A stretch of DNA of 64,000 bases, taken from positions 62,001-126,000 of the forward strand of contig NZ_LPVY01000013.1 in the NCBI RefSeq assembly GCF_001613805.1. Direction: 5' to 3'. Made by a program: the position numbers and the translations under genes. This DNA comes from Thalassospira lucentensis (GTDB taxonomy: Bacteria > Pseudomonadota > Alphaproteobacteria > Rhodospirillales > Thalassospiraceae). The number at the start of each line of letters is the position of its first letter. The stretch's first letter is position 1. Shown here one piece after another: positions 16,506-24,233 of this stretch. The notes below the pieces were generated by a model. The model was not told the origin of the DNA. It saw only the letters and a list, made by a program, of their open reading frames with translations, and made no database searches.

Positions 16506-19212
16506 CAAGAATCTCCTTGAGTTCGGGCAGGCAGGAGCCGCATCCGGTTCCGGCTTGCAACAGGCGACCGATATCGGCGGTGCTGACCGCATTCTGGTCA
16601 TGGATGGCGCGTGTGATGGCCGCCAGCCCGACCGAGAAGCACGAACAGATCAAACGATCATTGATGGCCCCGGCATCGGGCATGCGCCCGGCAAGCAGGG
16701 CATTGCGTTCCGGCCCGCTGATCGCATCATTGCCCAGCAGTGCCGATATCCAGTCGCGGCCAAGGGCGGGGCGATCCGGGCCGACAAAAAGTGCGCCGGT
16801 GATACGGTCGCCATTCAGGCGTGCATAGCGATGAACGCCTTTTTTGCCGTCGTTATATTCGATGATGTGCTCGATGGCGTTTTCATCACCAATATTGTTG
16901 GCCGCCATCGGTAGCATGGATTTGAACAGGCAGGGCCTGTCACCGGCGATTTCGTAGATCATGCAGCCGGGGCCAGTTGCCGCCACCCAATAGGGCAGGT
17001 CTGAAAGATCAACCGGCGTGTTGGAAAACAGCAATCCCTGCCACAGCGGTTCAAACGGTTCGATGGAAACCGGGATATGTTTGGTTTCCGGTTGCCCGGA
17101 AAAGGGATCAACATGCGCGGTTGGCAAACGCCCGATACCGCCCGCCGATGAATAAACATCGTTCCAGTGCATCGGCATGAAGACTTCGCCGGGCATCTGG
17201 GCGTCTGATACGGATACCCGCATCAGGGCGGTGCCGCGTTTGCTTTTGATCCGGGCAAGGCCGCCATCGGTCAGCTTGTAACGCTTGGCATCAAGGATAT
17301 TGACTTCGAGCAGCGGTTCGGGCCGATGGGCTGAAAGGCGCGCGGCGGTGCCCGTACGGGTCATGGTGTGCCATTGGTCGCGATACCGGCCGCTATTGGC
17401 GATCAGCGGGAATTCCTTGCCCGGTTGCGACATGGGGAGTTTATGCGCAACCGCCAGCATACGGGCCCGCCCGTTTGAGGTGGTGAAAATGCCATTGCCG
17501 TACAGGCGTTCGGCGCCGCCAGCGGGTTGATGTTTGCGCGATGCCGGCCATTGGAACGGTTCCATGGCATCATAGGTCGATTTCTTTGCCTTGTGCCACT
17601 GGCCGATATCAAAGGCGCGCATGCCGTCATTTTCAAATTCCGACAGGGCGGCATGTTCGGCGAAAATATCGGCAGGATCGCGGTATTTGAACGCCTTGCC
17701 ATAGCCCATGGCGCGTGCGACCTGAGTCATGATCCACCAGTCGGGTTTGGCGTCGCCCTGTAGTTCGCGGAACGGACGTTGACGGGAAATGCGGCGTTCG
17801 GAATTGGTAACCGTGCCGGATTTTTCAGCCCACCCGGCGGCGGGCAGTTTGATGTGGGCATAACGCAGCGTGTCGGTGTCATTCACCGTGTCCGATACGA
17901 TCACCAGCGGGCAACGCGACAGGGCAAGACGGACGCGGTCCGCATCGGGCAGGCTGACGGCGGGATTGGTTGCCATGACCCAGACGGCCTTGATTTCACC
18001 GCGTTCGATGGCGCGGAACATATCGACCGCCTTGTATCCCTCGCCCGGTTCCAGAATATCGGATTTCCAGAACCGGCGGACGCGGTCAACGTCGTTAACA
18101 TCGTTCGGGTCCATATGGGCGGCAAGCTGGTTGGCAAGGCCACCAACCTCGCGCCCACCCATGGCATTGGGTTGGCCAGTGACGGAAAACGGGCTTGATC
18201 CCGGTTTGCCGACCCGTCCGGTCGCCAGATGGGTATTGATGATCGCATTGACCTTGTCAGAGCCGCTGCTGGACTGGTTGACACCTTGCGAAAACACGGT
18301 GACCGTGCGGTCAAAGGCGGCAAACCAGTTAAAGAACGTTTCCAGTTTCCCCAGACCCGAGCCGTCATGATCGGCGTACGCGCTGATCTCGGAAGGATAA
18401 TCGAGGCCGCATTTTTTGGCTGTACTCTCGATATCGGGGCAGTCCGCGCGTGCCTCGGCGATGGCGGTTTCATAGCCGCTGACATGGCGGGCGACATATT
18501 GAAGATCGCAATGACCGTTCTGGTCAAGCCATGCCAGCAAGCCGTTGAACAGGGCAACGTCGCTGCCCGGTTTGATTGGCAGGTGCAGATCGGCGGTGTC
18601 GCAGCTTGCGGTTTTGCGCGGGTCGATCACGACGATCTTGGTGCCGTGCTTTTCCCTGGCTGCGCGCAAACGCTGGTTCAGGACCGGATGGCACCATGCC
18701 AGGTTCGATCCGGTCAGGATGACCAGATCGGCAATTTCCAGGTCTTCGTAACATCCCGGTACGACATCGGCGCCAAAGGCACGTTTGTGCCCGACCACGG
18801 TTGATGCCATGCAAAGCCGGGAATTGGTATCGATATGCGGCGACCCGATGAAGCCCTTGATCAGCTTGTTGGCGATATAATAGTCCTCGGTCAATAACTG
18901 ACCGGAAACATAGAACGCCACCGATTTCGGGCCGTGTTTCTGGATGGTTGCGCGCAGGCGATCCGCGGTTTCCTGTGTGGCCGTTGGCCAGTCGACGGTT
19001 TTGCCGTCGATTTCGGGTTTCAGCAGGCGGAAATCGCGCTTCATCTCGGCGGTGATCGTATCGATCAGGGCGGCACCCTTTGAACACAACCGGCCCCGGT
19101 TGGCCGGGTGATCGGGGTCGCCCCCGACCGCCCAGCCGTCCCGGGTGGGGGAGACGATCAGGCCGCAGCCAACGCCGCAATAAGGACAGGTGGTTTTAAC
19201 CTCACCCCGCAT
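16477..19212 (-). CDS. nasA: Assimilatory nitrate reductase catalytic subunit
   Basis: This 911-residue cytoplasmic molybdoenzyme reduces nitrate to nitrite. The N-terminal [4Fe-4S] site is C9-x2-C12-x3-C16...C43. The Mo ligand is Cys134 in NSRLCMAS, as in NapA/NasA. The bis-MGD motifs include SGSNLAWCHP-type sequence and VMATNPAVSLPD. The molybdopterin-dinucleotide domain is about 610-740 (ANSGRYRDQWHTMTRTG). A C-terminal BFD-like [2Fe-2S] domain (ICSCFSVG ... GTGCGSCLPEL, about 855-900) probably takes electrons from the reductase partner. It overlaps nirD by 11 nt at its start. No separate NasB gene is present. Confidence 0.94.
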   Translation of the reverse strand: MRGEVKTTCPYCGVGCGLIVSPTRDGWAVGGDPDHPANRGRLCSKGAALIDTITAEMKRDFRLLKPEIDGKTVDWPTATQETADRLRATIQKHGPKSVAFYVSGQLLTEDYYIANKLIKGFIGSPHIDTNSRLCMASTVVGHKRAFGADVVPGCYEDLEIADLVILTGSNLAWCHPVLNQRLRAAREKHGTKIVVIDPRKTASCDTADLHLPIKPGSDVALFNGLLAWLDQNGHCDLQYVARHVSGYETAIAEARADCPDIESTAKKCGLDYPSEISAYADHDGSGLGKLETFFNWFAAFDRTVTVFSQGVNQSSSGSDKVNAIINTHLATGRVGKPGSSPFSVTGQPNAMGGREVGGLANQLAAHMDPNDVNDVDRVRRFWKSDILEPGEGYKAVDMFRAIERGEIKAVWVMATNPAVSLPDADRVRLALSRCPLVIVSDTVNDTDTLRYAHIKLPAAGWAEKSGTVTNSERRISRQRPFRELQGDAKPDWWIMTQVARAMGYGKAFKYRDPADIFAEHAALSEFENDGMRAFDIGQWHKAKKSTYDAMEPFQWPASRKHQPAGGAERLYGNGIFTTSNGRARMLAVAHKLPMSQPGKEFPLIANSGRYRDQWHTMTRTGTAARLSAHRPEPLLEVNILDAKRYKLTDGGLARIKSKRGTALMRVSVSDAQMPGEVFMPMHWNDVYSSAGGIGRLPTAHVDPFSGQPETKHIPVSIEPFEPLWQGLLFSNTPVDLSDLPYWVAATGPGCMIYEIAGDRPCLFKSMLPMAANNIGDENAIEHIIEYNDGKKGVHRYARLNGDRITGALFVGPDRPALGRDWISALLGNDAISGPERNALLAGRMPDAGAINDRLICSCFSVGLAAITRAIHDQNAVSTADIGRLLQAGTGCGSCLPELKEILDDALPRAAE

Positions 19213-19552
19213 GGCGCAGACCGATTTGTTCCGCCGTCAGGCCGATATGGACCGTGCCGTCAATGACGCGCAGTTCCACCTTGGCCGCACAGCCGTCATC
19301 GGGGCCCTGTGCCTCGCCGGTTTCAAGCGAAAAGACCATGTTATGCAGCGGGCAGGTGACAAAATGGCCATGCACGATCCCCTGTGCCAGCGGCCCGTTC
19401 TTGTGCGGGCAACGATCCAGAAGGGCGTAGACCTGATCATCAAGGGTTCTGAAAATCGCGATGCGATCAGTTTCGGTCTGAAAGGTGCGCGCGCCCTGAA
19501 GCGGGATATTGGCGACCGGTCCGACATTTACCCAGTTTACGATATCCGTCAT
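19202..19552 (-). CDS. nirD: Nitrite reductase (NADH) small subunit
   Basis: The 116-residue Rieske-like protein carries RCPHKNGPLAQG and CPLHNMVFSL, the C-x-H ... C-x2-H cluster-ligand pattern. Many NirD proteins lack these ligands; this one retains them. It starts 5 nt after the nirB stop and ends inside nasA, so nirB-nirD-nasA are tightly coupled. It assists NirB in six-electron reduction of nitrite to ammonium. The start at 19552 (MTDIVNW) is preferred over an upstream in-frame Met lying in nirB because it matches the family's length. Confidence 0.92.
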   Translation of the reverse strand: MTDIVNWVNVGPVANIPLQGARTFQTETDRIAIFRTLDDQVYALLDRCPHKNGPLAQGIVHGHFVTCPLHNMVFSLETGEAQGPDDGCAAKVELRVIDGTVHIGLTAEQIGLRHAG

Positions 19553-19557
19553 TGCCG

Positions 19558-22026
19558 TTACTCCGCTGCGATCAGGGAAAGGGATTTGAATTCGTGCGCA
19601 TCCACGCCCTGGCTGGCGCGTTCGGCCCACGGATCAACCTGTGCCGTTTTCTGGCTTTCCATGAAACGTTCAAACAGGGCGGCGCGATTTTTGGCATCAT
19701 CGACCACACGTTCCTGAACATGTTTCAGGCCAACACGTTCGATCCACGGTGCGGTGCGTTCCAGATAGCGGGCTTCTTCGCGGTAAAGCTGGATGAAGGC
19801 ACCGCAATATTCTTTTACTTCCTGATCGGTTGTGACCTTGCACAGAAGTTCGGTCGCACGCACATGAATGCCGCCATTGCCGCCGACATGAAGGTCCCAG
19901 CCGCCATCGGTTGCGACAACGCCGAAATCCTTGATCGTGGCTTCGGCACAGTTACGCGGGCAACCTGATACGGCCATCTTGAATTTGTGGGGCATCCAGG
20001 AGCCCCAGGTCATTTTTTCAAGGTCGACGGCCATGCTCATCGACATCTGGGTGCCAAAACGACACCATTCCTGTCCGACACAGCTTTTGACCGTGCGAAG
20101 GGACTTGCCATAGGCATGACCCGAAACCATCCCGGCCGCATTCAGATCGGCCCAGACGGCAGGCAGGTCTTCCTTTTTCACACCCAGAAGGTCAATGCGC
20201 TGCCCGCCGGTGACCTTGACGGTCGGGATATCGAATTTGTCAGCGACATCGGCAATGGCGCGCAATTCGCGCGGGTTGGTCAGACCGCCCCACATGCGGG
20301 GCACCACCGAATAGGTGCCGTCTTTCTGAATGTTGGCGTGAACGCGTTCGTTAATGAAGCGCGACGCACCATGATCGACATATTCACCCGGCCATGCGGC
20401 GAGGAGGTAATAGTTCAGCGCCGGGCGGCAGACATGGCAGCCGTCCGATGATTTCCATTCCAGTTCCTGCATGACGGCTGGCATGGATTTCAGTTCTTTC
20501 GCCTTGATCAGGCGGCGGACATTGTCATGGTCATGATCGGTACAGGTGCAGATCGGTTTGACCGCAGCCGCCTGATAATCACCGCCAAGGGTTGCCGCCA
20601 GAAGGTTTTCGACAAGGCCGCTGCATGAACCACAGGATGCGGATGCCTTGGTGTGGCCTTTGACTTCGTCAAGCGTTGTCAGGCCCTTTTCGGTGATGGC
20701 CGAAACGATGGTTCCCTTGCAAATGCCGTTGCAGCCACAAATCTCTGCGTCGTCTGGCAGGGCGGCAACGGCATCAAGAGGGTTTCCGGCAGATCCCCCG
20801 GCAAAGGCCTGACCAAAGGCGAGGGTATCGCGAAGTTCGGTCACGTCCTGACCATCCTTCATCAGCTGGAAATACCAGCCGCCATCGGATGTATCGCCAT
20901 AAAGGACGGCCCCCTTGATCCTGCCGTCTTCTAGAACGATGCGTTTGTAAACGCCGCGTCCGGCATCGCGGAAGACGATTTCTTCGGTTTCGCCACCGCC
21001 GGAAAAATCACCGGCGGAAAAAACATCGACCCCGGTGACTTTCAGTTTGGTCGAGGTCACCGAACCGGCATAGCCATCGGTTGCGATTTCGGCAAGATGA
21101 TCGGCACAGGATTTTGCCATTTCAAACAGCGGTGCAACAAGGCCATAGCACTGGCCGCGATGCTGCACGCATTCGCCAACGGCAAAGATATCCGGATCAC
21201 TGGTGGTCATGACATCGTCAACGACAATGCCGCGTTCGACGGTCAGTCCCGCGTCTGCGGCAAGGCGCCCGTTGGGGCGGATGCCAACAGCCATGACCAC
21301 CAGATCAGCCGGGATCATGCGCCCGTCCTTAAGCCGGACGCCGGTTACGCAATCGGTGCCGACGATTTCGGCGGTGTCGGCCTCGGTAATGACATTGATG
21401 CCCCGACGGCCAAGTTCCTGCGCGAGAAGGTAACCGGCCGACGGATCAAGCTGACGTTCCATCACGTGACCGGCCAGATGCAGGACCGTGACCGACATGC
21501 CGCGCGCCTGCAGGCCGACGGCGGCCTCAAGACCCAGAAGGCCACCACCGATGACGACAGCCGGGCCACCATTTGCCGCGGTTTTCAGCATGGTATCGAC
21601 ATCATCGACATCGCGGAAGGTGACAACACCCGAAAGCTTGTGGCCGGGGACCGGGATCATGATCGGGTCGGACCCGGTGGCCAGCAGAAGCTGGTCATAG
21701 GCGGTTTCGGTGCCGCTTTTGGAAATGACGACCTTGCGGGTGCGGTCGATTTCAACCACCGGATCGCCGGAAAACAGATGGATACGGTTTTCCTGATACC
21801 ATTCGGCAGTATTGATGACGATATCGTTGAATTCCTTTTCGCCCGACAGAAGCGGGGATAGCATGATGCGGTTATAGTTCACGCGTGGCTCGGCCCCGAA
21901 AACGGTGATTTCGTATTTGTCAGGGGCGCGACCGAGGATTTCCTCGACGGTGCGCATGCCGGCCATGCCGTTGCCGATGACGACAAGGCGGGGTTTCTTG
22001 GTAAGTGCTGCAGGGACGTGGTTCAT
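19558..22026 (-). CDS. nirB: Nitrite reductase (NADH) large subunit
   Basis: The 822-residue cytoplasmic enzyme has an N-terminal FAD/NAD(P) module (VVIGNGMAGMR; second Rossmann VVIGGGLLGLE). Two BFD-like [2Fe-2S] segments follow (CGCNGICKG ... SCGSC; then CTC ... GCHVC). The ferredoxin-like half-domain and siroheme-[4Fe-4S] domain have SCVGQEWC (C-x5-C) and SGCPRNC (C-x3-C). The start at 22026 (MNHVPAAL) has AGGAG 10 nt upstream. The frame stays open further up, but that stretch is the regulatory leader. It is first in the nirB-nirD-nasA-siroheme synthase operon, behind an ANTAR-type terminator/antiterminator. Confidence 0.94.
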   Translation of the reverse strand: MNHVPAALTKKPRLVVIGNGMAGMRTVEEILGRAPDKYEITVFGAEPRVNYNRIMLSPLLSGEKEFNDIVINTAEWYQENRIHLFSGDPVVEIDRTRKVVISKSGTETAYDQLLLATGSDPIMIPVPGHKLSGVVTFRDVDDVDTMLKTAANGGPAVVIGGGLLGLEAAVGLQARGMSVTVLHLAGHVMERQLDPSAGYLLAQELGRRGINVITEADTAEIVGTDCVTGVRLKDGRMIPADLVVMAVGIRPNGRLAADAGLTVERGIVVDDVMTTSDPDIFAVGECVQHRGQCYGLVAPLFEMAKSCADHLAEIATDGYAGSVTSTKLKVTGVDVFSAGDFSGGGETEEIVFRDAGRGVYKRIVLEDGRIKGAVLYGDTSDGGWYFQLMKDGQDVTELRDTLAFGQAFAGGSAGNPLDAVAALPDDAEICGCNGICKGTIVSAITEKGLTTLDEVKGHTKASASCGSCSGLVENLLAATLGGDYQAAAVKPICTCTDHDHDNVRRLIKAKELKSMPAVMQELEWKSSDGCHVCRPALNYYLLAAWPGEYVDHGASRFINERVHANIQKDGTYSVVPRMWGGLTNPRELRAIADVADKFDIPTVKVTGGQRIDLLGVKKEDLPAVWADLNAAGMVSGHAYGKSLRTVKSCVGQEWCRFGTQMSMSMAVDLEKMTWGSWMPHKFKMAVSGCPRNCAEATIKDFGVVATDGGWDLHVGGNGGIHVRATELLCKVTTDQEVKEYCGAFIQLYREEARYLERTAPWIERVGLKHVQERVVDDAKNRAALFERFMESQKTAQVDPWAERASQGVDAHEFKSLSLIAAE

Positions 22027-22062
22027 TTGTCTCTGGCTCCTGATCGCGGGAAGCGAATTGGC

Positions 22063-22117
22063 AAAAAAAAACGCCCGGTGCGCACTGCCTGTCAAAAAGG
22101 CAATCTCGCAACGGACG
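22063..22117 (-). terminator. Intrinsic leader terminator (attenuator) before nirB
   Basis: In the nirB RNA, CGTCCGTTGCG (22117-22107) pairs with CGCACCGGGCG (22082-22072): 11 positions, one mismatch, one wobble. It stacks on an inner ATTGCCT/AGGCAGT stem (7 bp, 7-nt loop). Nine uridines follow (22071-22063), and then the nirB ribosome site. This is the textbook shape of an intrinsic terminator placed 36 nt before the start codon, so it must be bypassed for nirB expression. Its first six bases are also the 3' half of antiterminator hairpin 2. Confidence 0.88.
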
Positions 22118-22148
22118 TCGTTATCCGGGTGAACCCGCCATTGGATTC
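22112..22148 (-). promoter_or_regulatory. Tandem hexaloop hairpins, ANTAR (NasT) antitermination element of nirB
   Basis: Hairpin 1 (22148-22131) is GAATCC-AATGGC-GGGTTC; hairpin 2 (22127-22112) is CGGAT-AACGAC-GTCCG; three bases separate them. Both loops are hexanucleotides with A at position 1 and G at position 4, the consensus for RNA bound by ANTAR-domain antiterminators (NasR, EutV, NasT). Hairpin 2 and the terminator share CGTCCG (22117-22112), so binding that stabilises hairpin 2 would prevent termination. NasT is encoded 2.2 kb away. A further hairpin upstream (22197-22180, loop AAGGTC) also fits A1/G4 and might be an extra site. Confidence 0.85.
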
Positions 22149-22214
22149 TATATATGGGGTTGGCATTTCTGCCGTGGCAGCAGGCGACCTTGCCCGCGCT
22201 CTTGTCCCTTACTA

Positions 22215-22230
22215 TACAAGTTGCGTGCCA
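22215..22230 (-). promoter_or_regulatory. Candidate sigma-54 promoter of nirB operon
   Basis: TGGCACG-N4-TTGTA has exact -24 element and spacing; the -12 element is TTGT instead of TTGC. Transcription would begin near 22204, giving a leader of about 178 nt that contains the tandem hairpins and terminator. Sigma-54 with NtrC is the usual nitrogen-limitation control of nitrate assimilation. An overlapping TATAGT could serve as a sigma-70 -10 element but has no good -35. Confidence 0.6.
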
Positions 22231-22308
22231 GAACTGCAGATTGCGCCGAAAAACTTGCAAAATACTGATTTAAAATAAGATTTTTGATGCCCACGGGATA
22301 AGCAAGAA

Positions 22309-22325
22309 TTGCACGAAACCTGTGA
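22309..22325. promoter_or_regulatory. Candidate NtrC-type enhancer site
   Basis: TTGCAC-N7-GTGA matches the GCAC-N7-GTGC core of NtrC boxes in 7 of 8 positions. It lies about 80 bp upstream of the nirB sigma-54 promoter and about 160 bp upstream of the narK one, suitable for an enhancer serving both. It is a single weak match. Confidence 0.3.
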
Positions 22326-22481
22326 TTGTTTAAAAAATAACCACACACAAAATGATGAGATTAAAAAATGTGCAAACATGCTGCTTCCAGACAGGGCGGG
22401 TTTTTCGTCTGTGCAGTTGCGGTGGATAAATTGTATTGAATTTCAGGGAATTATTTGAAAATTTCCGCGTTGCGAAAAAAT

Positions 22482-22497
22482 TGGCGCGCGGTTTGCA
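22482..22497 (+). promoter_or_regulatory. Candidate sigma-54 promoter of narK
   Basis: TGGCGCG-N4-TTGCA matches the -24/-12 consensus TGGCACG-N4-TTGCA at all but one position, with correct GG-to-GC spacing. Transcription would start near 22508 and yield a roughly 240-nt untranslated leader before the narK ATG, which includes the hexaloop hairpins at 22561-22612. Confidence 0.65.
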
Positions 22498-22560
22498 CAA
22501 CTTGTTTCGTGTGAGCCGCTTCGACGGAAGCAGGCCCAATGACGGGTGACTCACAGTTCT

Positions 22561-22612
22561 TCGTCCAATGGCGGGCGATCAGACGTTTGATTTTGGCGCG
22601 CAACGATGGCGC
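22561..22612 (+). promoter_or_regulatory. Tandem hexaloop hairpins, probable ANTAR (NasT) element of narK leader
   Basis: Hairpin 1 (22561-22578) is TCGTCC-AATGGC-GGGCGA. It has the same loop and inner TCC/GGG pairs as nirB hairpin 1, but its three outer pairs differ with compensating changes (TCG/CGA against GAA/TTC). Hairpin 2 (22596-22612) presents loop AACGAT closed by C-G on a GCGC/GCGC stem with a bulged G; nirB has AACGAC. Both loops have A1 and G4. The spacer is 17 nt, against 3 nt in nirB, and no U-tract terminator follows, so the readout could differ. Confidence 0.68.
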
Positions 22613-22634
22613 AGCCGCAGTCGAAACGAATGAC

Positions 22635-22673
22635 GGGCCGCCAGCGGAATCCATCTGATGAAGCGTGCGGCCC
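22635..22673 (+). other. GC-rich stem-loop in narK leader
   Basis: GGGCCGC (22635-22641) pairs perfectly with GCGGCCC (22667-22673), just after the hexaloop hairpins. GCCGCA at 22614-22619 could pair with the same 3' arm as an alternative. A second hairpin AACCGG-GAAA-CCGGTT lies at 22700-22715, before the narK ribosome site. No U-tract follows either, so these may act on Rho access or translation rather than as intrinsic terminators. Confidence 0.4.
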
Positions 22674-22746
22674 TTGGGGAAATAACCGTCGGTCGCGACA
22701 ACCGGGAAACCGGTTCGGAGTGACCCAAACGAAGGGCTTCATTGTT

Positions 22747-24111
22747 ATGGAAATCAAAAACAAGGCTCCGCGGATCAATCTCTTCAGTCTCAAGACTGTT
22801 CAGATGCGGACTTTCCACCTGACCTGGCTTGCGTTCTTCCTGTGTTTCTTTGGCTGGTTCGGTATCGCACCGCTGATGCCGCTTGTGCGCGATGATCTTG
22901 GCCTGACCAAGGGTGAAATCGGCAATACCATCATCGCGTCTGTCGCGATTACCGTTCTTGTGCGCCTTCTGATCGGGCCGCTTTGCGATAAAATCGGCCC
23001 GCGCAAGACCTATACGGCGTTGCTGGTTCTGGGGTCTTTGCCGGTCATGCTGATCGGGCTTGCAGATAGTTACGAAACATTCCTGCTGGCGCGTCTTGCC
23101 ATCGGTTCGATCGGGGCATCGTTCGTGATCACGCAGTATCATACCTCGACCATGTTTGCGCCGAACGTTGTCGGTACCGCAAATGCGACCACGGCGGGCT
23201 GGGGCAACCTTGGCGGGGGTGTGACACAGATGGTCATGCCGCTGATCCTTGCCATGGTGCTTGGCTTTGGCGTTTCGGAAACCATGGGCTGGCGTCTGGC
23301 GATGGTCTTCCCGGGTGTGATCATGCTGGTGGTTGCGGCACTTTACTGGTTCTTCACCACCGATGCGCCGGATGGCAACTATGCCGACATGCGCAAAAGC
23401 GGTGCCCTGTCACCGGAAGATGATCATGCCGGTGCGACCAAGGGCATGCTGGCCGCGGCCAAGGATTACCGGGTCTGGGCGCTGTTTCTGGTTTACGGGG
23501 CGTGTTTCGGTGTCGAGCTTACGATCAACAACATCGCCGCGATCTATTTCTTTGACCGGTTCGAGCTTAGCCTTCAGACAGCCGGTTTGATTGCCGGTCT
23601 GTTTGGTTTGATGAACATCTTTGCCCGTACGCTGGGCGGGGTGTTTTCCGACAAGTTTGCCGCCAAGGGCGGGCTTTCGGGTCGCGTCAAATTCCTGTTC
23701 CTGGCGCTGTTCATCGAAGGTGTTGCACTTGTTGCGTTTTCGATGATGGATGCGCTGGTCATCGCGGTTTCGATGATGGTGGTCTTCTCGCTTTTCGTGC
23801 AGATGTCCGAAGGGGCAACATTCGGGATTGTTCCGTTTGTTAACCGCAAGGCGCTTGGCTCGGTTGCCGGTATTGTCGGTGCGGGCGGGAATGCCGGGGC
23901 GGTTGCCGCGGGCTTCCTGTTCAAATCCGAGGCGCTGACCTATCAGCAGGGCCTGATGTATCTTGGCATTGCCGTGATTATCTGTTCCTTTGCAGCGCTT
24001 GCGGTTCGTTTCTCGGAAAAGACCGTGGCCGAGGAAAAGGAACGTTTCGAAAAAGCCATGCAGGAACGCGATGCGCTGCCATCCGGTGCGCAGGCGGTTC
24101 CGGCGGAATAA
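22747..24111 (+). CDS. narK: NarK-type nitrate/nitrite transporter (MFS)
   Basis: The 454-residue, 12-TM major facilitator protein contains both nitrate-signature glycine motifs, GWGNLGGGVTQ (TM5) and GAGGNAGAVAAGF (TM11). It also has the MFS loop GPLCDKIGPRKTY and conserved Arg residues in TM2 and TM8 regions. It would import nitrate, and probably exchange nitrite, for the cytoplasmic NasA. The ATG at 22747 (MEIKNK) has GAAGGG about 10 nt upstream; earlier in-frame codons lie in the RNA leader. It diverges from nirB and is followed by nasT-nasS after a strong hairpin. Confidence 0.92.
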   Translation: MEIKNKAPRINLFSLKTVQMRTFHLTWLAFFLCFFGWFGIAPLMPLVRDDLGLTKGEIGNTIIASVAITVLVRLLIGPLCDKIGPRKTYTALLVLGSLPVMLIGLADSYETFLLARLAIGSIGASFVITQYHTSTMFAPNVVGTANATTAGWGNLGGGVTQMVMPLILAMVLGFGVSETMGWRLAMVFPGVIMLVVAALYWFFTTDAPDGNYADMRKSGALSPEDDHAGATKGMLAAAKDYRVWALFLVYGACFGVELTINNIAAIYFFDRFELSLQTAGLIAGLFGLMNIFARTLGGVFSDKFAAKGGLSGRVKFLFLALFIEGVALVAFSMMDALVIAVSMMVVFSLFVQMSEGATFGIVPFVNRKALGSVAGIVGAGGNAGAVAAGFLFKSEALTYQQGLMYLGIAVIICSFAALAVRFSEKTVAEEKERFEKAMQERDALPSGAQAVPAE

Positions 24112-24123
24112 CGTACGATCTTT

Positions 24124-24151
24124 CCGGGATGCGGCATGTGCCGCATCCCGG
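24124..24151 (+). terminator. Hairpin after narK
   Basis: CCGGGATGCGGC and GCCGCATCCCGG form a perfect 12-bp stem with an ATGT tetraloop, 12 nt after the narK stop. Only a short pyrimidine run (TTCTC) follows. It probably ends or attenuates narK transcription before nasT. Confidence 0.6.
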
Positions 24152-24233
24152 TTCTCACCGGGCCATCAAGGTTCGGGCGAAAAAGAACAGACAGGAGAGA
24201 GACCTTGATCGTCAGGGATTTGGGTTGGTTTAA

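Noticed and set aside
18229..18804. Long antisense open frame inside nasA (also 21097-21861 inside nirB)
   Set aside because: Typical shadow frames opposite GC-rich genes; both sense genes are intact with all catalytic motifs.
22211..22216. TATAGT as a sigma-70 -10 element for nirB
   Set aside because: No acceptable -35 lies 16-18 bp upstream, while a sigma-54 element overlaps it with correct spacing.
22027..22260. N-terminal extension of nirB (78 extra codons in frame)
   Set aside because: The extension covers the tandem hairpins and terminator and has no NirB similarity; AGGAG precedes the ATG at 22026.
22577..22591. ATCA-GACGTT-TGAT as hairpin 2 of the narK leader
   Set aside because: Loop position 1 is G rather than A and it competes with hairpin 1; the AACGAT loop at 22602-22607 matches the nirB loop better.
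22606..22746. N-terminal extension of narK (47 extra codons in frame)
   Set aside because: It lies in the RNA leader and overlaps a hexaloop hairpin; hydrophobic MFS sequence begins only after the ATG at 22747.
24124..24151. CRISPR-like or mobile-element inverted repeat after narK
   Set aside because: A single perfect hairpin after a stop codon is an ordinary terminator-type structure; no repeats, transposase or target duplication occur in the window.
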